From a virus, in IMG/VR virus record IMGVR_UViG_3300022690_001561, positions 1 through 36,330 of that record: 36,330 nucleotides of DNA. One strand, given 5' to 3'. The position numbers were made by a program, and so were the translations under genes. Under the pieces are notes generated by a model. The model ran no database searches and was not told where the DNA came from. It saw nothing but the letters and a program-made list of their open reading frames with translations. Within the stretch, counting starts at the first letter, position 1; each line of letters opens with the position of its first letter. Positions 1-8,252 of the stretch are shown piece by piece.

Positions 1-492
1 ATCATTTAAAATGGTTTTTATAGCACTTGAGAAACTAACTCCGCTTATTATTACACCTGCGGCAACTTTAACTTTTCTAAATATTGAAGAAAAGGAAAGA
101 ACTTTAAATTTGACAATTCCTTTGACATTATCTTGACGGGTTGCCTCATCGTTTATAATTCCTTCAAAATTTATTAGAATATTTCCGGCAGTATCTATAA
201 ATTGGATTTTTACTTTTGCTAAATCTCGTTTAAATTTAAAAATGGAATATGTACTGAATTCATCATTAAATTTTCCCTCATAATTTATCATATTTAAAGT
301 AATATCTGAAAAGGTAAAAATACCAAACTCATAATCTCCATTGTCGATTTGATTCTTGATTTTGCCGATTCCTTTTTCGGTTACGAGTTCGGAAACGTCA
401 AGATCTGCGGTTACGTCTATTTCAGTGCCATAAACATTTTTACTCTCAAGAGGTGTAATTAATACCTTGTATTGTAATGCTGATTGTGCCAT
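1..492 (-). CDS. Tail protein, 3' end off the window (partial)
   Basis: The first 164 codons of a minus-strand gene that runs off the left edge. Its ATG at 492 directly abuts the stop of the preceding tail gene, so the two are co-transcribed and probably translationally coupled. The visible protein starts MAQSALQYKVLITPL and is beta-rich, with alternating hydrophobic residues and no signal peptide or membrane segment. By position, two genes downstream of the tape measure, it is probably a distal-tail, hub or baseplate-type protein of a long non-contractile tail. That role is inferred from synteny; I do not recognise a family. Confidence 0.7.
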   Translation of the reverse strand, partial: MAQSALQYKVLITPLESKNVYGTEIDVTADLDVSELVTEKGIGKIKNQIDNGDYEFGIFTFSDITLNMINYEGKFNDEFSTYSIFKFKRDLAKVKIQFIDTAGNILINFEGIINDEATRQDNVKGIVKFKVLSFSSIFRKVKVAAGVIISGVSFSSAIKTILND

Positions 493-1332
493 TTATCTTT
501 CTTCTGTTGCTTGTTCAAGATTTAACTTAGCACTAAAGCCGGCAATATAGATATTATTATTCCATTTAGCGTTTAGTTTTCCGGCGGTTTGTACATTGTA
601 AACATTTTTTAAAAACCAGTTTTCTCTTGTTATAGAAAAATTAGTCCCAAATTTACCACCGCATAACCAAATTAAAAAACTCTCCGGCCTTCTTTCTAAA
701 TCTAATAAAATATCATAATCATTTTGAATAGCAGTATAATTTTTAAAACTAATTGTGGCTTTGAAAGTTTCTATTCTTTTCTGAAAATTTGTATTGCCGG
801 ACAACACTCTTTGTTTATTAATATTTTGATTTAATTCTTCTTTTGAAATTTCTGGGAATCCTGTAAATGTTCCTATCTCTTCCGTTGCATAGAATCTCTC
901 AAGCTTTTTCTCAGCATCGACAATTTGCGTTTTAGTTGCCGTAATCGTAATTTTAGTTGTACTAACCTTATCAAACTCATAATAAGCAGTATCACGGACA
1001 TAGACTGTTTCTGATATATTAGATTGCGAACCATTTAAACCCACGACACTAGTAAAATCTGTAGGAGTTCCAGTAACATCATATTTAACAGTAAACTCTT
1101 TCCAATTCATAGATATTAAAAATATACGGTCAATATCAGCGGTGGCCGGAAAAGTAATCACTATAGTTTCAGTCGTGGCGTCATCAGAGCCTAACGATTG
1201 CCAAATAACAAACTTATTACTTGATAATACATTTTTGGCAGCATCGGTATTACTAGTTGCCGTTGCTGTTGCTCCTAAAGCAAATAATGCTTTGCTTTTT
1301 TTAAAAAATTTAACTCCTCCTGTTATTGGCAT
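493..1332 (-). CDS. Putative distal tail protein
   Basis: A 279-aa soluble, beta-rich protein starting MPITGGVKFFKK, with many Thr/Ser/Ala residues in its first 60 residues and aromatic residues in the C-terminal third (for example ESFLIWLCGGKFG, then ENWFLKNVY). It lies between the methyltransferase and another tail gene, downstream of the tape measure. Distal tail (Dit-like) proteins that cap the tail tube usually sit there. The alternating strand pattern suits a tail structural protein, but no diagnostic motif is visible. The start at 1332 follows the methyltransferase stop by one base. The role is inferred from position. Confidence 0.6.
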   Translation of the reverse strand: MPITGGVKFFKKSKALFALGATATATSNTDAAKNVLSSNKFVIWQSLGSDDATTETIVITFPATADIDRIFLISMNWKEFTVKYDVTGTPTDFTSVVGLNGSQSNISETVYVRDTAYYEFDKVSTTKITITATKTQIVDAEKKLERFYATEEIGTFTGFPEISKEELNQNINKQRVLSGNTNFQKRIETFKATISFKNYTAIQNDYDILLDLERRPESFLIWLCGGKFGTNFSITRENWFLKNVYNVQTAGKLNAKWNNNIYIAGFSAKLNLEQATEER

Positions 1333-1333
1333 G

Positions 1334-1960
1334 CTAAAATAATCTCATTTGTTTAATATGTTCTTGATAACGATGTTCTGCTTGAGTATAGTAGTCTTTG
1401 TCTAATTCGCAACCTACAAAATCAAAGTTTAGATTATAGGCTGCTATTCTTGAGCTTCCGCTTCCCAAGTGAGTATCTAATATCTTGTCGGCTTCCTTGG
1501 CATAGTTAGCTAATAGCCATTCGTAAAGTCTTACGGGTTTTTGCGTGGGGTGTATTCTATCAAGTTGATTAGGAGACTTATCAAACTTCTTACAAGTAGT
1601 TTTAAAAGAAGTCCAAGCCATTTCAAATTGAGCGAAACTTACATCTTCACTAAATTTTTTATCCCATATAAACCAACAGCAACTATTCTGAATAGGCATT
1701 AAGCTAATAAAATGATTAGCTCCCCAGATAATTTGATTCTTACTAATTCTAAAAAGTTCATCAAAATATTCTTTTTTAGGAGGTTCACTATCCCATTTTA
1801 CTTTTTTATAGTTTGATGATTTGTCACCCTTTCTTCTCCCCATATTATGATTAACATCTATCCCATAAGGCGGATCAACAATAGCCAACTCAAAATAATT
1901 ATTAGGATATTTAGCCATCAAATCCATATTATCACAATTATAAACCTCACTAATTGGCAT
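1334..1960 (-). CDS. DNA methyltransferase, N6-adenine/N4-cytosine family (beta order)
   Basis: A 208-aa methyltransferase of the N6_N4_Mtase type that transfers a methyl group from S-adenosylmethionine to an exocyclic amine in DNA. The catalytic motif IV DPPY is at residues 29-32, near the N-terminus. A conserved HPTQKP is near 137, and the SAM-binding motif I, DTHLGSGSS, is near 162, followed by FVGCELDKDYY. This order (catalytic motif first, SAM motif last) is the beta class, and DPPY favours adenine N6. There is little room for a target-recognition domain, as expected for a compact phage enzyme. It probably protects phage DNA from host restriction. Its place inside the tail operon, four bases from the tape measure, is unusual. 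Confidence 0.92.
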   Translation of the reverse strand: MPISEVYNCDNMDLMAKYPNNYFELAIVDPPYGIDVNHNMGRRKGDKSSNYKKVKWDSEPPKKEYFDELFRISKNQIIWGANHFISLMPIQNSCCWFIWDKKFSEDVSFAQFEMAWTSFKTTCKKFDKSPNQLDRIHPTQKPVRLYEWLLANYAKEADKILDTHLGSGSSRIAAYNLNFDFVGCELDKDYYTQAEHRYQEHIKQMRLF

Positions 1961-1963
1961 AAT

Positions 1964-4660
1964 TTAAATTACTCCGATTGATAATTCGCTATTTTCACGC
2001 TGACGCGCAGTTATAAGATCGGTTGCATCATCTTCAAGGTCAATGACTACATTAATTTCTTGCGGCTCTCCTTCTTCAAAATCTCTTACAAAAGATTGAG
2101 CTTCATTAACTATATTGGTTTGAATTTGCGGCTGAGCTATTGTATTTAATAATCCGCCGTTTTCTCTAATATCTCTTAATTGTTTAAAGGTGTCAAATAA
2201 TGTTGGTGTTATATCCGCTGGTATTACCGATTCGCCTCTTGATAACAAAAATGGCTGGTCGTCTACTCCTGTTTGTCCCCCAGTTACTAAACCACCGTGC
2301 ACAGCTCCGCTTGCTGTGACTTTTGCTGCCTGTTCTAAACCAAAGGCTATTAAGGCAGCAGCAGCTGCAGCACCTAAAGCCGGACCGACAATAGGAATTG
2401 GAGACAAGGAAGCATAGGCAGCTATAGCTCCCCTTGCTGTATCAATACCAATATTAATTAATGCTGCTGCTTTACCAATAGCTGCCAAAGTCTTATTTTC
2501 ACTAGTGGCCAGCTTTGCCAAATCTCCGGAAGTTTTCCTTTTTTCATCTAATTTGTCATTATTAAAAGCTTTATCGACCTTAGCAAAAGTAGTACCAAAC
2601 TTACGCTGCATATCTAAAAACCGCTTATCAGTTTTTGATTGTTGCGCTAGCCTGTCTAAAAGGAATTTATCAGTTATTTGCTTTTTACCTAAAATCTGCC
2701 CTCTTAATAATTCTAATTCTATCTCATTAAATTCAACTTGTTGTTCCTCTTCAATAGTTCTGATTAAGTCATCAGCTTCAAGCTCCGCTTGTCTGTTTTC
2801 TTCTGCTTCTTCGTTTAATATTTCCCTGTGTGCTGCAATATTCTCTAATTCTACCTCATTAAGTTCTAAATCATTTTCAATCTGTTTTTGTCTTTCTTCA
2901 TTTGCTCCTATGGTTTTTAACTCAGCATTTAATAACTCATTTTCTAATTTTATTCTGTCTTCTTCTGCCAGTAATGTGTTTTTATCTCTTATTGCTTGAA
3001 TTTCTTCATCAGTTGCCCCCTCTCTAATTTGTTTTAAAACATCCGCCTCCCTTTGTGCTTCTTGAATTTTTAAATCAGTTTCCTTAGCTTTTTGATTTAT
3101 CGCCTCTTCTACTTGTTTTGCTTCTTCTTTAAGATTGTTTATTTTTTCTTGTGATATAACTTTTTCTTGTTCGTTACCTTGCGCAGTAACAGCTTGTAAC
3201 TCCTTTTCTTTTTCTGTTATTTTTTCTATTTCGTCACCCACTTTTTTAAGCTCTTCTGCCGGTTTATCATCGGCAAAAACATTTTTTAAGGCTACAAAGG
3301 CACCCCCCAAAACAGTAACAGCAGTAATTATTCTTCCTATTGGGCCGGAAACAGCAACCCAGAATACTTTAGCGGCGGTTGCTGCAACGCCAAAAGTCGC
3401 TGACAATGCTATTACTCCATTCCTAACAGCTATCAAAGCTAAACCCACCGCCCCCAAGGCAGCGGTTAAACCAGTCACGGCACCAACAAATAAAATAATA
3501 TTTTTAGTAGTTTTTAATATACCGGAATCGGCATTTAAGATAAATTTTGCAAATTTGGTTAAACTATCCGAAACTGCGATTATTAAAGGGGCAAATTCTT
3601 TCCCTAATGCCACATTTACGGCCTGTAAAGAACCGCCCAATTTTGATAAAGCTTTGTCAACTGTAGAATTGGCCTCGGCAAGAGCATTATTAAAGGTTTC
3701 TGCTAATGCAGCCTCATCTTGTAATTGTCTTAAAGTTTCAGTAAATGCTTTGTTTTGTTCACCTGTCAAAGCAAAGGCAACGCCCATAGCCTCAACCGAA
3801 CCGAATAACTTTTCAATCGAAGCAGTAGTGAATCCTTCTGCATTTACTATATCATTTAAAAAGCCTTCTAAGCCTTTAGCTCTTAAGGCTGTGGTATCAA
3901 ACTGAATTCCCAATCTTAAAGCCTCATCGGTCGCATCCTTTGTAGGCTTGGCAATATTAGCAAAAACTTGATTTAATCCGGTGAGGCTTGCAGATGTTGA
4001 TTTGCCTGCTAATGTGACGGCGGCTGTAGCTGCCAGGACTTCTTCCAAAGATACGCCGTAAGAATTAGCAGAAGAGGCAGCAACACCCAAATTATTCGCT
4101 AACTCTTCAACTGTGGTTTTTCCATTTTTTTGCGCTAAGAAAAATAATTGTGATACTCTTTCAGCTTCGGAAGCTTCTAATCCAAAAGCATTTATTGAGG
4201 TGGTGACTGCGTCAACTGCAATTGCAACGTTAGTACCACCTGCCGCCGCTAAATCTGTAGCTACAGCTAAAGCATTAATTGCTTCCTCTGCCGGTATTCC
4301 TGCCGATATTAGATCAAATAAACCTTTGTTTAAATCTTCAAAAGATTCCCCACTAGCAGCCCGTAAATCTAAAACGCCTTTTTCTAATCCTCTGATTCCT
4401 TCCTCTAAAGACTTTGTAGCAAAACTTGATTTATCAAGGAGGGTAACAACTTGTGTAAAATCTTTTTGGAATTTTGAAAATGATAAAGTAGTCGCAGTAA
4501 CGGCAGCAGTAACGGCAGCAAAGCCAATAGCTGATTTTTTGGTTAAACTTGCTAAATTCTTTTGTAGTTTCTTAGTCTGTTTCTGAGCCTTGCTAAGACC
4601 TTTTTCAAGATTCTGCGTTTCAGCATTTATATTTATTGTTAAGTTTTTATCTTTGGCCAT
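1964..4660 (-). CDS. Tail tape measure protein
   Basis: An 898-aa protein that sets tail length and helps pass DNA into the host. The N-terminus (about 1-70) is a Lys/Gln-rich helix followed by a hydrophobic stretch. Residues of about 75-330 match the TP901 tape-measure core: LFDLISAGIPAEEAINAL, many Ala/Gly helices, then GSVEAMGVAFALTGEQNKAF. Hydrophobic segments lie around 365-455, followed by a long Glu/Lys coiled coil (about 460-690). Further hydrophobic Ala/Gly-rich helices follow near 720-780, and the C-terminus has the typical HGGLVTGGQTGVDDQPFLLS, then RGESVIPA. It overlaps the chaperone extension by 22 bases, as in lambda-like tail operons. A length near 900 aa suggests a tail of roughly 130 nm by the usual 1.5 Angstrom per residue rule. 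Confidence 0.95.
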   Translation of the reverse strand: MAKDKNLTININAETQNLEKGLSKAQKQTKKLQKNLASLTKKSAIGFAAVTAAVTATTLSFSKFQKDFTQVVTLLDKSSFATKSLEEGIRGLEKGVLDLRAASGESFEDLNKGLFDLISAGIPAEEAINALAVATDLAAAGGTNVAIAVDAVTTSINAFGLEASEAERVSQLFFLAQKNGKTTVEELANNLGVAASSANSYGVSLEEVLAATAAVTLAGKSTSASLTGLNQVFANIAKPTKDATDEALRLGIQFDTTALRAKGLEGFLNDIVNAEGFTTASIEKLFGSVEAMGVAFALTGEQNKAFTETLRQLQDEAALAETFNNALAEANSTVDKALSKLGGSLQAVNVALGKEFAPLIIAVSDSLTKFAKFILNADSGILKTTKNIILFVGAVTGLTAALGAVGLALIAVRNGVIALSATFGVAATAAKVFWVAVSGPIGRIITAVTVLGGAFVALKNVFADDKPAEELKKVGDEIEKITEKEKELQAVTAQGNEQEKVISQEKINNLKEEAKQVEEAINQKAKETDLKIQEAQREADVLKQIREGATDEEIQAIRDKNTLLAEEDRIKLENELLNAELKTIGANEERQKQIENDLELNEVELENIAAHREILNEEAEENRQAELEADDLIRTIEEEQQVEFNEIELELLRGQILGKKQITDKFLLDRLAQQSKTDKRFLDMQRKFGTTFAKVDKAFNNDKLDEKRKTSGDLAKLATSENKTLAAIGKAAALINIGIDTARGAIAAYASLSPIPIVGPALGAAAAAALIAFGLEQAAKVTASGAVHGGLVTGGQTGVDDQPFLLSRGESVIPADITPTLFDTFKQLRDIRENGGLLNTIAQPQIQTNIVNEAQSFVRDFEEGEPQEINVVIDLEDDATDLITARQRENSELSIGVI

Positions 4661-4911
4661 TTTTCAAAGGTTTTTTGTGCGACTTTATTAAAAACTTCTC
4701 GTTGCTTCTTATCAATTTCAAAATCTTCAAAATCAAAAGTATCTTTTATTTTTTTGTCATGAAGAGCAGCCTCATATTTTCTATCTTCAACAATAGATTT
4801 AGAAATTGTTTTTGTTAAGTGATTTATTTGTTTAAATGTGAGTTTTGAGAATTGTTCAATAGTATATGAATAGCGAGAGGCTATGAGATCATATATATTA
4901 TACCAGTCCAT
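4639..4911 (-). CDS. Tail assembly chaperone, -1 frameshift extension (gpT-like)
   Basis: 90 codons from the first in-frame ATG (MDWYNIYDLIASRYSYT). This frame is open further back, to the A9 run at 4950-4958, so it is probably translated as the C-terminal half of a frameshifted chaperone rather than from its own ATG. The WYNIYDLIASRYSYTIEQFS, then KLTFKQINHL pattern is typical of the T half of lambda G/GT-type chaperones, which recruit the tape measure to the tail tube protein. The fusion would be about 226 aa. The gene overlaps both the chaperone upstream and the tape measure downstream. Confidence 0.75.
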   Translation of the reverse strand: MDWYNIYDLIASRYSYTIEQFSKLTFKQINHLTKTISKSIVEDRKYEAALHDKKIKDTFDFEDFEIDKKQREVFNKVAQKTFEKWPKIKT

Positions 4912-5318
4912 ATCATCAATAGTGTCACCTTTAGAAGAAAGAAGGCTGCTTTTTTTTTATAAGAATTGGGTAATGAGTCTTTAAAAATAGCAGTTAATAG
5001 TAACTGCATTTCGTGCATTGGTGATTTATAGCTATCTAATAATTTTGTAAAATCTTCAAAAATAGGAAAATCTGCCTTATCTTCTATAAGCCAATAAATC
5101 GCCCTTAATGTTGCTGTAGGATCGTTATTCGTTAAACGGTCTATAAATATCTTAGAGCCGTCTAGTTCTTTATCAGTAGCAAATTCATGATAAAGGAATT
5201 GATGAAAAGATAAACTGTAATGACCCAATTGATAGGTTTTAGTTTTTTTGCCGTTGACATTTGTTAAAACAAGGGTTTTTTTGGGAGTTAAGAATTCTTG
5301 TAATGTTGCTTTTTTCAT
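4881..5318 (-). CDS. Tail assembly chaperone (gpG-like, zero frame)
   Basis: A 145-aa protein between tail tube and tape measure genes, the standard position of the tail assembly chaperone. Residues 1-123 are the shared part. After KKK (121-123), encoded by the run of nine A, the zero frame adds only AAFFLLKVTLLMIWTGIIYM, then IS, an odd hydrophobic tail. The -1 frame instead opens into the gpT-like segment. In lambda and many siphophages both products are made at a set ratio. The hydrophobic zero-frame end could just be the by-product of the overlap. The start at 5318 lies 7 bases after the tail tube stop. Confidence 0.8.
   Translation of the reverse strand: MKKATLQEFLTPKKTLVLTNVNGKKTKTYQLGHYSLSFHQFLYHEFATDKELDGSKIFIDRLTNNDPTATLRAIYWLIEDKADFPIFEDFTKLLDSYKSPMHEMQLLLTAIFKDSLPNSYKKKAAFFLLKVTLLMIWTGIIYMIS
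4950..4958 (-). other. Candidate -1 programmed frameshift site (A9 run)
   Basis: On the minus strand the zero-frame codons read TAT AAA AAA AAA GCA, containing A-AAA-AAA in the X-XXY-YYZ register. In the -1 frame there is a TAA just before the run. After the run the frame stays open (SSLLSSKGDTIDDM) straight into the gpT-like ORF, which ends at 4639. Slippery site, frame and gene position all match the G/GT mechanism of tail chaperones. I did not identify a stimulatory structure. Confidence 0.8.
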
Positions 5319-5325
5319 ATATTAA

Positions 5326-6231
5326 TTAGCAAGCACTTTCAGATTCTACGCTTTCAATTTGAAAAAGTCCTTCGTTACCATCAAATATATTAATAGCTCT
5401 CATAGCTTTAAATGTGATTTCACCTTCAAAATAAGCTTTCTCAGTTAAAACCAGCGGTAAACCACCAGCTAAAGTTTTAAATATATTTATTTTGTGCATT
5501 ACGCCATCAGATTTTCTTTGAGCAAGAGCAATTAAACCAATTTTCTTCGGTGCTGCTAAAGGTGATCCGATTGTAACGATTCTTGAGGATAAATTAGCAG
5601 GTCTTGACTCGAAAACAGCAGTATCACCAATAGTCATGCCTATTGTTCCGCTACCGCCTACAAGGTCAATTCCGAAATCTGTAATCTCTGTTAAGGATCC
5701 CCCTGTGGTAATTGTCAAAGGTGATGAATTAATTTTATGAGTTCCTGCCTTAAATGTTTTATCAGTTCCTTGAGCAAAATCAACATCACTATGAACAAAT
5801 ACGTCAACGGTAGTCGCCGACACGGCCTCAACGGTATAGGTGGCAAAAGGTATATCAATAGTTGAACCACTTTTTAGAGCAACGCTATCAATACCAGTTG
5901 TAGCATCCAACACAGAAGTGTTTAAAACATTTCTTAAAGCAGTGACTGAACCGGCAGATTCGGCCGCATTTTCTGTAGGTTTAGAACCTGTCGCAATTTC
6001 AATTAAAGCGTTTGGTAAGCTTCTTAAAAGCATTGAACCTTCAAAAGTTCTTGCCCCACTTTCAATATCAAAAGCATCAAAATTTGAACCTCCAAAATTT
6101 TCTACTATTTCTTGAGAAGAAGACACGCTAAACGTTCCCACAACATCAAAGGGTTTTGATGATAAAGGAAGACCATTTGCTAAGTCGTAAGGGGTAACGC
6201 TATGAACGCCGAAAACAAAATCTTTAGCCAT
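5326..6231 (-). CDS. Major tail tube protein
   Basis: A 301-aa beta-rich protein (MAKDFVFGVHSVTPYDLANG) directly upstream of the tail chaperone, where the tail tube gene lies in siphophages. Repeated short strands with Ser/Thr/Gly and no membrane segment or signal fit a self-assembling tube subunit. The central part (about 110-190: TIDIPFATYTVEAVSATTVD and following) resembles an inserted Ig-like or surface domain, making it larger than minimal tube proteins (about 150-250 aa). No contractile-sheath gene is present beside it, so the tail is probably of the long non-contractile type. The family was assigned by synteny and fold-like pattern. Confidence 0.75.
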   Translation of the reverse strand: MAKDFVFGVHSVTPYDLANGLPLSSKPFDVVGTFSVSSSQEIVENFGGSNFDAFDIESGARTFEGSMLLRSLPNALIEIATGSKPTENAAESAGSVTALRNVLNTSVLDATTGIDSVALKSGSTIDIPFATYTVEAVSATTVDVFVHSDVDFAQGTDKTFKAGTHKINSSPLTITTGGSLTEITDFGIDLVGGSGTIGMTIGDTAVFESRPANLSSRIVTIGSPLAAPKKIGLIALAQRKSDGVMHKINIFKTLAGGLPLVLTEKAYFEGEITFKAMRAINIFDGNEGLFQIESVESESAC

Positions 6232-6250
6232 TTTTATTTTAAATTTAGGT

Positions 6251-6433
6251 TTATATTACTTGTTCAGTTTTTAAAGTTTCGATATATTTTTGAGGAAGAT
6301 TTTTAATAGGTTTTCCCTTTGTGATTACAAGTTTAAAATCATTTTGAACAATAACGTGATCTTTTTTTGCAATCAATTCTTTTTTTGGTTTAGAGATTGA
6401 TTCTGCTTCTGTTTTTTCTTCTTTGTTTGTCAT
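6251..6433 (-). CDS. Small conserved tail-module protein
   Basis: 60 aa: a charged, Lys/Glu-rich N-terminal half (about 1-24), then KDHVIVQNDFKLVITKGKPI and LPQKYIETLKTEQVI. The second half is like the short beta-plus-helix proteins (Mu gp38/DUF2635 position) found between the tail terminator and the tube or sheath gene. The function is unknown; a structural or assembly accessory role is inferred from its place. It is co-transcribed with the tail tube gene 19 bases downstream. Confidence 0.6.
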   Translation of the reverse strand: MTNKEEKTEAESISKPKKELIAKKDHVIVQNDFKLVITKGKPIKNLPQKYIETLKTEQVI

Positions 6434-6440
6434 AATTATA

Positions 6441-6824
6441 TTAATTTAATAGAATATTTAAAGAACTTAATTGTGCTAAATATTTCTTTTCTAAGAAACA
6501 TATTATCTTTTTTGCTGATGTTCGACCATGGATATATTTCTGAATTGCAATAGAGTATGCATTCCATCTATGATCCCTACCTACTCTTTGACCTTTTCCT
6601 AAAAGGAATTTCATAACTTTAAACGCATTCCAATTTGAACACCAAGTCACCATATCTTTTTGATCTAATAAAAATGACTGTATATTTTTATTATCTAGCA
6701 TTTCTTTTATATCATTAATTTTATCAGCTTTACAAGCTTCAATAAATTTTAATTCGTTATCGTTTTTTTCTTTTATCATTTGCTTAAACTTATTTAAGTC
6801 TACAACACCACTTTTAATATTCAT
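6441..6824 (-). CDS. Ankyrin-like small protein in tail module
   Basis: 127 aa, all helical in appearance. NELKFIEACKADKINDIKEM, then LDNKNI reads like the opening helix pair of an ankyrin repeat (EAA-x-G-D-x-x-x-V-K-x-L-L). WNAFKVMKFLLGKGQRVGRD and SAIKKIICFLEKK-like segments look like further degenerate repeats. Ankyrin-type proteins mediate protein-protein contacts, and phages of intracellular alphaproteobacteria often carry them. It sits in the structural operon, 2 bases after the gp37-like terminator gene. It may be a moron-type insertion rather than a virion part. The repeat assignment is by eye only. Confidence 0.45.
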   Translation of the reverse strand: MNIKSGVVDLNKFKQMIKEKNDNELKFIEACKADKINDIKEMLDNKNIQSFLLDQKDMVTWCSNWNAFKVMKFLLGKGQRVGRDHRWNAYSIAIQKYIHGRTSAKKIICFLEKKYLAQLSSLNILLN

Positions 6825-6826
6825 AA

Positions 6827-7300
6827 TTAACTCAAGGTTACTTTAAATTCAATGCCGCCCATCTTGAAAGGGGTATTATTATTTATATCTTCTACATTTT
6901 CCGGTGTCAAGTTTGAAATTTCACCTTTAGAACAATGACGGGCAATTAAGCTAGAATTTTCATTAATAATTTCTTTCAACGCCCTAGTATATCTAAGAAC
7001 AGAACTCCTTATTGTTGATAAATTATTTTGCTGCTCAATAAAAATTTTATAAAATATTGTCCAAGTTTCCGCTGAGTCAACTCCTATACTTTGAGCTTCC
7101 GGCTGTTCTATTCCAAAGAATATAAATTTAGAACCTGTTGATTCTTTTTGATAAAAATCACTAAAATACTTATCGCTAGCTATATCTGTTAATAATGTAT
7201 CACCTTTATCCGTATTAATTTCTACCACTTTGGCAGCAAGATTAGATTGTACAATTCCCAAAATTACTTGTTCTACTTTTTCAATATCATTTTTTCCCAT
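6827..7300 (-). CDS. Tail terminator-like protein (Mu gp37-type)
   Basis: 157 aa starting MGKNDIEKVEQVILGIVQSN. It has an alternating helix/strand pattern, with ESTGSKFIFFGIEQPEAQSI and VDSAETWTIFYKIFIEQQNN as central strands and an end (FKMGGIEFKVTLS) typical of head-tail or tail-terminator proteins that limit tube growth. It sits between the gpG-like virion morphogenesis gene and the tail genes, as Mu gp37 (DUF1834) does. It is spaced 2-3 bases from both neighbours, suggesting tight translational coupling. The identification rests on order and general pattern. Confidence 0.55.
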   Translation of the reverse strand: MGKNDIEKVEQVILGIVQSNLAAKVVEINTDKGDTLLTDIASDKYFSDFYQKESTGSKFIFFGIEQPEAQSIGVDSAETWTIFYKIFIEQQNNLSTIRSSVLRYTRALKEIINENSSLIARHCSKGEISNLTPENVEDINNNTPFKMGGIEFKVTLS

Positions 7301-7302
7301 AA

Positions 7303-7803
7303 TTACAATGCTCTTAATCCTTTGTTAATATTGGCCTCATAAGTTTTTATCATTTGCTCAACCATTTTAGTAGTTATGAATAACGGCCGCCTTTGCGGAA
7401 TATTTAGTTGATATGATACACTCTTTCCACTTTTAGTTTTTCTTGTAACTGCCCCAGAAAAGCCTTCATCGTGTATCTTCCCATGAGCAACTTTTGTTCC
7501 AACAATAGCAACGTTTTTTGTTATCTTTAGTATCGAATCAGAAGTCTTTCCTATTATAGAGTCTCTTAAATCTCCATTAAATACTAAAATAGGAGCAGAT
7601 GGTCTAATTCTTGCCTTTCTTTTTTTATATCTTGGTGATAATGGCGGATATTGACCACTGCCCTTTAAAATAAAATTAGCTCTTGAAAATTTCTTAACAA
7701 TTCTAGCCAGTTCACCCATAATGAAACGATTAGAGCCGACCTTGGCAATTCTTCTTAATAAATCCTCAAATTCTGCTTGATTTTCTATTGTGTAACTTGC
7801 CAT
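7303..7803 (-). CDS. Phage virion morphogenesis protein (Mu gpG / Phage_tail_S family)
   Basis: 166 aa. The signature runs NFILKGSGQYPPLSPRYKKR followed by ILVFNGDLRDSIIGKTSDS. The basic loop before 'L..tG.L..SI' is diagnostic of the Mu gpG / P2 gpS family, which completes heads or tails and joins them. The C-terminus has NIPQRRPLFITTKMVEQM, the family's conserved 'R.PFl' ending. The 7803 ATG is next to the stop of the gp36-like gene at 7804, so the two are coupled. It acts in the cytoplasm during virion assembly. Confidence 0.88.
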   Translation of the reverse strand: MASYTIENQAEFEDLLRRIAKVGSNRFIMGELARIVKKFSRANFILKGSGQYPPLSPRYKKRKARIRPSAPILVFNGDLRDSIIGKTSDSILKITKNVAIVGTKVAHGKIHDEGFSGAVTRKTKSGKSVSYQLNIPQRRPLFITTKMVEQMIKTYEANINKGLRAL

Positions 7804-8250
7804 TTACCATTGTTGTTTACATTTATCAAATACGGGTTCGACTTGTAAATCTAAAGTTTCAGAACTCATACCAAAATCACTATTTAATAATTCTGCGTCC
7901 GTTAATGTTGTAATTCTATTTTTTAGATTTTCTAAAGATTTTCTGGCAGCCCTAGCAAATCCGGCCTTATTAAATTCTTGCTGAATATTTTTGTCTTGTG
8001 AGGGACTTCTTTTGAGATCAATAATTGCAGCCACCCTTGCAGCAACAATAGCAATTTCAATTCTTTTTACAACTAATAGGGCTTGCGTGCCAGTGATAGG
8101 CGTAATATAGACTACGGCTAGGGAGGTGTTTATTTCTGCTTCGGTTTCATCAAGGAAGCCTTGGACTCTAACGTCTGTAATATCGCTAGTACCATCGAAA
8201 GTGATATTCCTGAATTCGTTAGCAACATCAGCAGGTAAGGCATAAGTCAT
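7804..8250 (-). CDS. Head-tail connector, Mu gp36-like (DUF1320)
   Basis: A 148-aa helical protein starting MTYALPADVANEFRNITFDG. Family pattern: an acidic first helix, 'V.gfLdeTEAEINTSLAVVYITPI', then 'LLVVKRIEIAIVAARVAAII'. This matches the Mu gp36 / gp6-like connector group that forms a ring under the portal. Its place between capsid genes and the gpG-like gene agrees. The start at 8250 overlaps nothing and follows the preceding stop by two bases. Confidence 0.85.
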   Translation of the reverse strand: MTYALPADVANEFRNITFDGTSDITDVRVQGFLDETEAEINTSLAVVYITPITGTQALLVVKRIEIAIVAARVAAIIDLKRSPSQDKNIQQEFNKAGFARAARKSLENLKNRITTLTDAELLNSDFGMSSETLDLQVEPVFDKCKQQW

Positions 8251-8252
8251 GT

